Shown here: positions 55,401 to 64,000 of the stretch, in pieces
Numbering within the stretch: the first letter of the stretch is position 1
Layout of the letters: each line of letters starts with the position of its first letter
Assembly: GCA_013398955.1 (NCBI GenBank)
Contig: VWPU01004984.1
Span: forward strand, 124,001 to 188,000
Reading direction: 5' to 3'
DNA length: 64,000 nt
DNA from: Callaeas wilsoni
Lineage: Eukaryota > Chordata > Aves > Passeriformes > Callaeidae
The notes under the pieces: generated by a model
Databases searched by the model: none
The model's input: the letters and a program-made list of their open reading frames with translations, nothing else
Told to the model about the DNA's origin: nothing
Made by a program: the position numbers and the translations under genes

Positions 55401-57410
55401 CCTTTCTCCTGCTGGACACAGTCCTCCTGCCGGGGGGGATGGTGGGAGCCCCCACTGTGCCCAGCTCCCTCGTGAAAATGAGGTTTTCGGCTGGATGCAC
55501 AAGGTCTCAGAAGATGCAAACCACTGTGCAAAGGGCAAAACCACTCCGATCTGTCCTTGCCCTCCTGCCCAGCCTGTCCATGCCCATATTCCAGCACAGG
55601 TGGAAGCCCCAGCCCTGCCAGGTGGGTGGGCACTGCTGCAGGGAATGGGCAGCACTGCCCGTGCCAGCTCCTGCTCCTGCCCTGCACAACTGGTGGCACT
55701 CCTGCACCTCCCTGCCCCCATCACCTGGGGACAGCAAGAGGTGGGTCCCCCCACTTCTCCTCCTGAATCAGGGGCTCCCTCTCCATCCTGCTACACCCAC
55801 ATAAATTATTGTCCATTTTCTGCACAGCACCTGGGGGTGTCCTGGGCAGAGGGGACTGTCACCACCCAGCATGGTCACCTTGTGCCTCTGCTCCGACACC
55901 GCTCTGCCCACAAAGCTGCTGGGAAGGGGGAATGCTGACAGCCGGGTGTTTTCCAGGTGGGCATCAGGGAGTCACCAGGATAAAGTGATTATCAGTACTG
56001 ACACCACTCCAGTTCTGTGGGAAAACCGAGGCCGGGGAAGGTGAGAGGAGAGCAGGTCCCAGCAGGTCTGTGGATGCGTGGACACGCTCAGGGGTGGATG
56101 GTGGAGGTGAGAACCCTGAGCAGCACCTCTGGGGAGGCCGGGCAGGTGCTTCCAGCAGCACAACCTGTTTGCTCTGGGGATTTCCTGGGGCTGCACAAGG
56201 CTTTGCTGTGTCCGGGTCCGCACCCGGGCACTGTCAGGTGTCCCAGCCAGGCCATCTGCCCCCAGGGCTGGGCTCTGTCCCTGTTTTTTGTCTCTGCAGG
56301 AAGCATTTCTGGGAGCCACAGCCTGGAGCTGGTGCTGCCAACCTGCTTTCCTCGGGCTTCCTACTCTGCAAACAACTGACTCACCCTGGAAAGAAACTGC
56401 TCCAAGATCTCCAGATAGAAAAATCCCTATGAGGGCAAGAAGCTCCTTCGGGAGCACATGCAAACCCACACACACAAAGCTTTGTGCCGTTTCAAATTCT
56501 CTCCTGTGAGGGACCACACCTTTCCCCTCCCCAAAACCCCAGGCAGGCTCCAACAGGGCAGGAGAGGAGGGGTCTGGCCGCTCCCTGCGGCAGCAGCTGA
56601 GGGCTGGGGCCCCTCTCCTCCTCCCAAACCAGTTGGGGGCCCTTCTGCTCCTCCCAAACCAGTTGGGGTGAAGCCCACAAGAATGAGTTCTTACGCTTAA
56701 ATCAGATCCTTTAACTGCTCCATGTGCTGCGCCAGCTCCCTTGCAACCCTGCCCTGAGCTTGCCTGCCCCCAAGCCCTGTCCCCCTCTATTTTTGACCCC
56801 AGTTAATCCAGGGATCAACAGAAAGCCAGAGACCCCAGGGCAGGCTGGCCTGAAATCCAGACCTGAGCCCTGCATCTGACAGGAACTGCTCTGACCCAGC
56901 AGCAACCTCTGGGTTGGGAGCATCAGAGCTAGGGGTCCCCTCTGGTGCAGGGGAAGCCACCTCTGCCCTGGCCGTGCCACATGCCAGGTGGTCTGAAAGC
57001 CCATGCAGGGCTGGCAGGGGTTAAGGTGCCTCGTCCCTGCCTCGGTGTGCCACCTTCATACACTTTGCATGGCCCCAGCGCCTGGCAGCAGCTCCCCAGT
57101 CATGTGAGCAGCTCCAGCTTCCAGCCCGGCCCCAGCTCCGTGCCTCGCTCTTATCTGCCCGCTCTTATCCATCCCTCTGCCTCTGCTGCCGCCGTGCCAG
57201 GGGCTGCCATGTGCGAGCGCGGCCAGGTGTCCTTGTCACAGCTCCGGTGTCACCTTGGAGGGGGTCCTGCAGGGCGGCAGCACCAGGGCTGTGCCACCGC
57301 GGGGGGATCCGGGGCCACCGCCGGGCCACGCGGGCTGAGCCCGCAGCTTGGGAGGGAGCTGGAGGAGAACGGCCAGCCCCGCACCTCCCAGCCCGGCAGC
57401 AGGGCACACA

Positions 57411-57450
57411 GGGCATGGTGGGCATGGTGGGCATGGTGGGCATGGTGGGC
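57411..57450. repeat. 9-bp tandem repeat
   Basis: TGGGCATGG units, about four and a half copies. The period is a multiple of three, so spurious frames read as Met/Val/Gly or Pro/Thr/Met repeats. Confidence 0.93.
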
Positions 57451-57937
57451 ACGGCACCAGAGCACCCCTCAGCCTGGCCAGCCAGCACCATTCCCAGCCC
57501 CGGTGAGCAGGTGACACCGTGTGTACCCAGACCCGGCCCAGCCAGGCTTGGTTATGCAAACCACAACGGGAGCTGTTTCAACTAGTTGGACTCCTGCCTG
57601 GCAGTCAGGTGCCTTCCTCCTCCTCCTCCTCCTCCCAAACGGCTGCCAGTCCCCTGGGCAGCTGCCCAAGCTCTGCGGGTGCTTCTGTCCCCACGCTGAA
57701 TACGCCGTGTCTGCTGTGGGCGAGGGGCTGCCCCTCCCTGGGGTGCCCCGGGATGTGGGGGGCAGGCAGGGGGCTCACTGACCCCTAGCACCATGTGCTG
57801 CTCTCCCCCAGCTCAGCTGTGAACCAGCTCTGCCTGTGGGGTGTCCTTGGGGTGTCCTCAAGTGTCCCTGTACTGCCAAGGCACAGCTGGCACCATGGGC
57901 GGGCACAGGGAAGGTTGTCCACGCACTGCACCCTTCA

Positions 57938-58060
57938 CGGAATCGGGGAATGATTTGGGTTGGGAGGGAACCTTAAAGAAAATCCAGTCCCACCCCTGCC
58001 CTGGGCAGGGACACCTTCCACTATCCCAGGTTGCTCCAAGCCCTGTGCAGCCTGGTCTGG
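57938..58060 (-). mobile_element. CR1 LINE 3'-end fragment
   Basis: Complement of a CR1 tail: GAATCGGGGAATGATTTGGG, TTGGGAGGGAACCTTAAAGA, then CCACTATCCCAGGTTGCTCC. This is the best-preserved 3' tip in the window. Confidence 0.9.
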
Positions 58061-59471
58061 GACATTGCCAGGGACCCAGGGGCAGCCACAGCTTCCATCG
58101 TGGCCAGCGGGGAGCAGAGAGCTGGGGCTGTGCAAGCCCCGGGGTGCAGCAGTGGGAAGGGGCTGTTTGCCCCATTGCTGGTGAGTTTTACCCAGCATCG
58201 TGCCCACGCTGGCATTTCCCATCCCTGGGAGGTGCAGGAACCCAAACAAAAGACTTCCTGCGGAAGGAAGGATGCAGGAAAAAAGTCCTGGTGCTCTGAG
58301 CCACAAAGGAAGGCTTGGGCAGAGCTGGCCACCATTCCTGTCGCCAGCTGGCTCTGCCACACTCACACCTCATGGCAAAGGCTCAGTGTTTGGCTTTGCC
58401 TGGAGAAACTCTCCTCAGGCTAGGAGGAGCCAGCAGTGGACATCATCTGTTCCCAACATCCTCTGACGTTGCAAAATATGGGAAAAAACCCAGATCCAAG
58501 CACCGGGAATCTTCATGCAAATCTCCTCCTTCCCAAGCCAGTACCAGCCTTGCACTCTGGGATGCCAGGAAAGCCACAGCCACGGGGCTCTCCAGCCTTT
58601 GCACAACACTCCAGCCTCTCCTTGAATTTCAACACAGATTACCAGGCACTGCCACCGAGTCAGCGGAGGCGCAGCATCCCCAGCTCCATCGGGGAACCGT
58701 CCCCTCCCCACCATCAGCTGCTCCTGGCAGCTGCAGTGGCACAGCCAGGGCAGCCAGGCTGCTGTGGGGGTTTAGGCACCACAGGGATCAGCGGCTCCAC
58801 GGGGCAAGAGCTGTCCTGGCTGCACCAGCAGCAGCGCTGGGATAGGAGCTGACACCGGGCTGGGGTGGCACAAGGGATGGCTCCATCCCTGTTTTCTTTA
58901 CTACAAACTTCTGTGCAACAAAATAAAGCCTTTGCCAAACGAAACGGGCCCCAGGCCAGCTCCTTCCAAGGCTCCCTGGAATGCTCTGCTCTGTCATCCC
59001 TCGGCAGGCGTTGAGATTTCGTGCAGGTATCAGTTTTTCTGTTTGGGATGCTTTTCCAGCTGGATGTCTTTGATGAGCTTTTCTGCAGAGGTGGCATGGA
59101 GCTGGAGGAGCAGGGAAACCTGCCTGTGGTGAATGGTAAAACCCTCTGGCAACGCCGTGACGCTGCTCCAGACATGGTGGCTAAATATAGAGTCTTCATT
59201 TATTATCCTGCAGCTGCTGGGTTTGGTGTGAGAGGAGCCAGGGGCTGCACTGATGCTCCCCTCACCCATGGCTGGGACTGCCTGGACTCGTCCACAGGCT
59301 CACACTGGCCCAAACAGGGTGCACACCATAAAATAATCCACGAACCTTTTCCCTGGGTGTCTCCTGAGAGATGAGACTGAGTCTAAATCCCCCACTCTGC
59401 ATCCCATATGGGTTTAGATGTGCTGGCATGAGCAGGTCCTGCCTGGGTGGGAAGGGGGTCCCCCTGCTCCT

Positions 59472-59866
59472 GGTGAGAGCAGAGGTGGTATCCAGGCTTC
59501 TGGCAAAGGATGGGTGGCTTCCCTGTGGCTTCCCTGTTGCCAAAATCCAGGGATCTTCCTCACCCAAACCAGCCACAGATGGAGCAGAGAGGCAGGAGAG
59601 GAAGGCAGCCCCGGGTGCCATTGAGCCCCAGGCCTCCATCTCCTTCCCTCGGATGTGCAACAGAGAGAAAAATCCTGGTGTGACCCTAGTGCTTGGCAAA
59701 TGATCCCCTGCCTGTAGTGCCAGGGAGACAGCGAGTGCAGCCGGGTTGAGCACTGGCACCCGTGGCTGGCTTGGGTGAGGAAGCATCCCTGTGTTTTGGC
59801 AGCAGGGAAGCCACAGGAAAGCCACCCATCCTTTGGCAGGAGGCCTGGACGCCACCGCTGCTCTCA
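59472..59866. repeat. Large inverted repeat, arms about 108 bp, spacer about 177 bp
   Basis: The left arm (about 59472-59580) contains GGCAAAGGATGGGTGGCTTC and TTCCTCACCCAAACCAGCCA. The reverse complement of the right arm (about 59758-59866) contains GCCAAAGGATGGGTGGCTTT and TTCCTCACCCAAGCCAGCCA. I estimate about 85% identity. Transcribed within PPARGC1B intron 1, it could fold into a long hairpin. Confidence 0.88.
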
Positions 59867-60504
59867 GCAGCCTCCACCAGCACATCTGGGAGAACGGGGT
59901 GAAAAGGAGGGATGCCCTGCATGGCCGGGCAGCCAGGCCGGGCTGTGGCACGGCTGGGACTCGCAGCAGCCATGCCCCCACTCCTGGCACTGAGTCCCAT
60001 TGAGCCGGGGCCAAGCGGGACGGAACTCCAGGCATCCGTCCCGCCTCCCGCTGCCGCCGGGGCTCCCGGCCGGTTCACGCTGGGACACCGTGCTCCTGGG
60101 TGGCCCTGCTGCCAGCACTGCCAGCCACCCTGCCCCACAGCACAGCCCTGGCCAAAGGAAACAGCCCCCAGCTCCCCAGCCTTCCCCCCACAGCCACCCC
60201 GCCGGCCAAGCGGGAGGCTGGGAAGTGCCGGGAGAGGGTTAAGCCATTAATCCTGCTCGCTGGGGAGCAGCTGCACCCACAGCAGCCACAGCAGCACCAG
60301 TCCTGCACCCCACACACCTCTGGGACCACTCAAGGGTTTCACAAGCTGTGGGGTGTGTTGGGGCTGCCTCGTCCCACCAGCAGCAAATGCTCCTTGGGGA
60401 CAATCGAATGGAGCGGTGGCAGCAGCAGAGGCAGCCTGGTGCCCACTGTGCCCGTGCCACTCATGCTCGGGAGGGGACTGGGAACCTGCCTGGCACTCCT
60501 GCTG

Positions 60505-60577
60505 CACACCCACCCTTGCACACCCACCCTTGCACATCCACCCTTGCACATCCACCCTTGCACACCCACCCTTGCAC
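60505..60577. repeat. 14-bp minisatellite
   Basis: Units of CACCCACCCTTGCA, with a CACATC variant, in about five copies in PPARGC1B intron 1. Confidence 0.93.
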
Positions 60578-61956
60578 ACCTGGGCGCTTGGAAGGTGGGA
60601 CACAGGACCTTGAGCATCCCTCCGGCAGGGACAGAGGTGACAGTCCCTGCTCTGAGCATCCCAGCCCCTGGCTGGACGCTGAGCCTGGTGGCTGCAGAAG
60701 CAGGGACACAAGGGATCTCGTACCCCAGGCTGCTGTCCCCATACAGGGATGGGAAGGACAGGGCACAAGTCTCTTCATGAAAATGCCACTCAGAATGACA
60801 GGTCCTTGGCCCCCCCAGAGTGTCCCCACTGCCATGGGGGCTGCAGAGAGGCTGTTTCTGCCAGTGACCCACGGGGACCCGCAGCACCAAAGACCTCCCC
60901 GTGCCTTTTGGGGCTGCTCTCCCTTCCTCCCTCATTCTCTTTTCAGGCACCATCATATGCACGGACTTTCAGCAACCCAAAAAATCCCCAGATGTGATCC
61001 CTGGGTGACCTCCTCCTCCTCCCTGTGCTGACATCTGCTGAAGCAGCACAGAGGGGACACAGGGACGCCCTGTTTCTGCCTCCCCCCTCGGCCCCAGAGG
61101 CCTTTCCCCTGCTTTCCCCCGGTTCAGGAGGGGCATAAACCCTTGGGCAGTGGCTGGTATTTGGGTGAGAGGCCACTCTGGGGTACGGAGCCAGGAGCAC
61201 GTGCTGCTGCTGTCCTGACACACAGAGGGCTGGGGCTGTGCCTGGCCATCAGCACAGGCTCCAGCAACTCTCCCACGGCCGCCAGCAACACCCTCGGGAC
61301 CCCCGAGCCCAGCTGTGAGAGGTGACAGGCGGGGGAAGAGCTCAGTGGGGAGCAGAGCCTGCCTGCCCGAGGCTCTGCCCTCCCTGCCTGCAGCTCCCTG
61401 TGCTGGAGGGCTTCCCACCGTTTTTTCCCCACTCCAGGACTGCTGCTGTCCTGCTGGGAGGAGCCCCATGCCCATTCTTGATGGGATACTCTGCCACAAA
61501 GCTCCTTCCCCCCTCTGCCACTCTCCTCACCCTCCTTTAGCTGCCAACTGTGACCCTCTCCCACCTTTCCCGTGGGAGGATTTTCCTAACGCCCACCAAG
61601 GGATTTGCAGGTATAAAGTGCTCGCTCGGTGCCCGGGAGCCGCTGGCATCTGCCTTGGCAGACACCCAGCGCTGTCCTGGAGAAACCTGGGCAAAAATCT
61701 CACCCTGGGACTCCTGAGCCCAGCCCCGGGCAGCCCCTGGCCCCGGCCATCGCCCCTCGCCAGGGGCACGGGTCCCGTGGGAGGGAGGCAGCGCCTGGGC
61801 AGCCAGAGCAGGGGACAGCCAAAGAAGGAAAAGAGTTGGACGGATGGAGGAGCCGGCCGGGCTCCCTGGCCAGCCAGCCCATACTGTAAAAGGAGTGGGA
61901 GCAGGGAGTGCACAGCTCTGGCTCCAGCGGTTTTAAGATGGCTGTGAAGCTGAGAG

Positions 61957-61992
61957 GAGAAGGAGGAGAAGGAGAAGGAGGAGGAGGAGGAC
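61957..61992. repeat. GGA/GAA-rich simple repeat
   Basis: Purine-only run (GAGGAGAAGGAGGAGAAGGA). A second one lies at about 62176-62216. Confidence 0.85.
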
Positions 61993-62634
61993 ATTAACCC
62001 TCCCAGCACTGCGCTGCAGCCAGGAGCACTGCAGGGAGATGAATGGCAGCTTTCCAGAGGCTCCACTTAACAGTAGATGGATTGGGGACCACTCAACTCC
62101 CACCCAGTAAAATCCAGCTGGTGATGCTTTCAGGCCTGGTGGGGCCGAGGTGGGAGATGCTGACCTCAGACAGGCTGTGGGAAGGAGGAGGAGAAAGAGA
62201 AGGAGGAGGAGGAAGGCCCATGGCAGATAAAGGAGGTGACCCACCATGGGACAGGACACTCAGCAGGAACTCAAAGGCCCCTTGAACATGGACTCCCTGA
62301 AAGGGTGCCCTTCCACTCGTGCTGCCCCTGGGGGCTCAGGACATCGGAGGGGCAGGAAAGGGGCACCCCTAGGTGCCACCCCTCTGGGTCTCTGCGTTGC
62401 CAGCCCTTGCTGGCTGCTCAGCAGGGAGCAGCAGAGCCAAGTGACTGCTCAGCTTCCCTCCTCTTGTCCCTGTGGACACTCACGTGAATATTCACGTTTT
62501 TCCTGCTTAATGTTTTCCTTTAAAAACATCGGGCTTGGCCTTCCCGGTGCTTTTCTGCAGGATTCATCAGAGCTGCAGTGACTGGAGGAGCAAAGGTATC
62601 GGGCACTTAACAACTTCCTTTCTCCAAAGTTTTA

Positions 62635-62680
62635 ATTGGTCATTGACGTCAAGTGATTATTGAGAATTATTAATTAAGAA
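62635..62680. promoter_or_regulatory. PPARGC1B: Candidate element with full CRE, CCAAT and TAATTA motifs
   Basis: A perfect cAMP-response palindrome TGACGTCA at 62644-62651 lies close to an inverted CCAAT (ATTGG) and to TTATTAATTAAG. The block of about 62,600-62,740 is AT-rich within GC-rich intron. This is seen in the sequence; enhancer function is inference. Confidence 0.35.
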
Positions 62681-63829
62681 AGCATTTAAGAGCCTGGCTT
62701 CTGTTGAGGTTTTGCCATTACAATTAGTTTATCGGCCAACAGGAGAAACATCAGCCTTTGCAGTCACTTGGAGTGCAGCAAAGTGCCCATAATTAATTTC
62801 CCTTTCCTCAGCAAGTGCTTTGCTCTGACCTGCCTTGGGGACTCGCTTTTCTCCAGGTGTGCCAACCACAACAGCCCTGGAAACACCCAGCCACAGGGAC
62901 ATCAGGATGGGAACACCATGTCCCCTCCAGCCCTTCACAGGCAACTACGCGGGGATAGCGGCTCTTTTCGGGAAAGCATCCTGGCCACACGCCCTGATCC
63001 TGGGGAGGAGGCCACCCTGCCTTTGAAAGAGATTTTCTTTTTATCTCCTTCCTGCCCTGGGGAAGCAGCTGGCTCGCAGGTGCTCGGCACTGAGAGGATG
63101 TGTTTTGGCAGCCCAATGCTTTCCAGGAGTTCCCTCAAGCCCCTCATACACCGGCAGCACCCACCGCAGACAGCAGCAGGATGCTGGCGGGGTGAGCTGA
63201 GGCTGGAGAGGCAGGATAAGCCCATGGGATGCCTCTGGGAATGGGGCTTGAGCGCTGCCTGATCCTGCCTCAGCCTGTGCACAGCCTCAGGCTGGTCCCT
63301 CCAGCAGCAATTGCTGCCTCTCCCTCTCTGCTGGGGCACGAGCAGCTCCTCCTTCCCTGGGGGATCCGGGGTGCTGGTGGATGGGGGAGGCTGGGAGGGG
63401 TGCTGAGGGGCTGGCAGGCTGCAGAGTGGGTGTCAGCATAGTCCAGCCCGTCCAGAGCAGGCTGCAGGGCTGCAGGGATGCAGGATGCACGGATGCAGGA
63501 TGCAGCCCAGCCCTGCGCTCCCAGCCGGATGCTGCTGCTGCTGCTGCATCCCCTCGCAGCACCCCAAGTGCAGCACCAGCAGGGACCAGCAGCCCCTGCT
63601 CAGCAACTGGGTCAGCTAAATATAAACGGAGCAGCCCCAGTACCAGGCACCTTCCTGCCTTGCATCATTGACACCCTAAAAACCAGGGCCTGGGGACAGG
63701 GGCTGTGGCAGCCGTGAGGCGCTGCCGCTGTGCCAGAGGCTCTGCTCAAGCTGCTCCTTTGCAGCCATCGCTCCAAGGGCTCCCACCCGTCGCCCTGCTC
63801 GCCCAGGGCAGCCACCACGGAGGTGGGGT

Positions 63830-63919
63830 CCAGGTGGGACAGATGCCTGCAGGACAGGGGACCAGGTGGGACAGATCCCTACAGGACAAGGGGACCAGGT
63901 GGGACAGATGCCTGCGGAA
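63830..63919. repeat. 32-33 bp tandem repeat
   Basis: The unit CCAGGTGGGACAGATGCCTG followed by CAGGACAGGGGA occurs nearly three times near the right edge of the window. Confidence 0.9.
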
Positions 63920-64000
63920 TGGATGCTCCCCGGAGGCCACGGCTGCAAGCTGTGTGTGCACTCCTCCACACAGAGCAGGCCCCCAGGAGGGAGATTTCCA

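Larger units (their letters stand above)
46670..64000 (-). other. PPARGC1B: PPARGC1B intron 1 (3' part)
   Basis: At least 17.3 kb of intron above exon 2, running off the window. GC-rich, with CR1 fragments, minisatellites, an inverted repeat and candidate regulatory blocks. By eye I find neither coding exon 1 nor the miR-378 hairpin, which in mammals lies close to exon 1 in this intron; both are expected further right. Confidence 0.75.

Noticed and set aside
59262..60035. 257-codon minus-strand frame sharing peptides with a plus-strand frame
   Set aside because: The shared peptides (GWVA.LWLPCCQN) come from the inverted repeat, not from a gene; reported as a repeat instead.
46670..64000. miR-378 hairpin expected in PPARGC1B intron 1
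   Set aside because: No match to the mature sequence core (GACTCCAAGTCC on the plus strand) was found by eye; in mammals it is near exon 1, which is outside the window.

Overview
The window is vertebrate nuclear DNA and almost certainly from a bird. Genes are split into exons with GT/AG borders, several fragments have the 3' end of avian CR1 LINEs, and introns are compact and GC-rich. Two genes are recognisable from protein similarity: SLC26A2 (sulfate transporter) and PPARGC1B (PGC-1beta). They are also close neighbours on human chromosome 5q32. All four genes found read on the minus strand, so transcription runs from high to low coordinates. Functional calls rest on my memory of the families; no search was run.

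Layout. 1-2496: downstream flank and probable 3' UTR of SLC26A2. 2497-6486: SLC26A2 coding region in two exons, with a CpG-rich promoter and probable noncoding first exon near 11.8-12.0 kb. 12.1-16.6 kb: AT-rich stretch with no gene seen. 16.6-21.5 kb and 22.3-26.8 kb: two tandem, same-strand TRIM genes (RING, two B-boxes, coiled coil) with matching exon sizes (about 615, 96, 234 and 23 bp plus a variable fifth exon). No B30.2/SPRY exon was found for either. 26.8-30.0 kb: intergenic, with an LTR-like stretch and two minisatellites. 30.0-46.7 kb: PPARGC1B long 3' UTR and eleven coding exons, joined in one open frame of 973 residues. 46.7-64.0 kb: part of PPARGC1B intron 1, with CR1 fragments, minisatellites, a large inverted repeat and a candidate CRE-containing element. 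The first coding exon of PPARGC1B lies beyond the right edge.

How the genes relate. SLC26A2 supplies sulfate for proteoglycan sulfation, PPARGC1B is a nuclear coactivator of mitochondrial and lipid genes, and the TRIM pair are probable ubiquitin ligases. They are not a functional operon; the arrangement is conserved synteny plus a local TRIM duplication. In human the interval between SLC26A2 and PPARGC1B holds PDE6A. Here I see no PDE6A exon, and the TRIM pair occupies the interval. This, together with the missing B30.2 domains, is the most interesting feature of the window.
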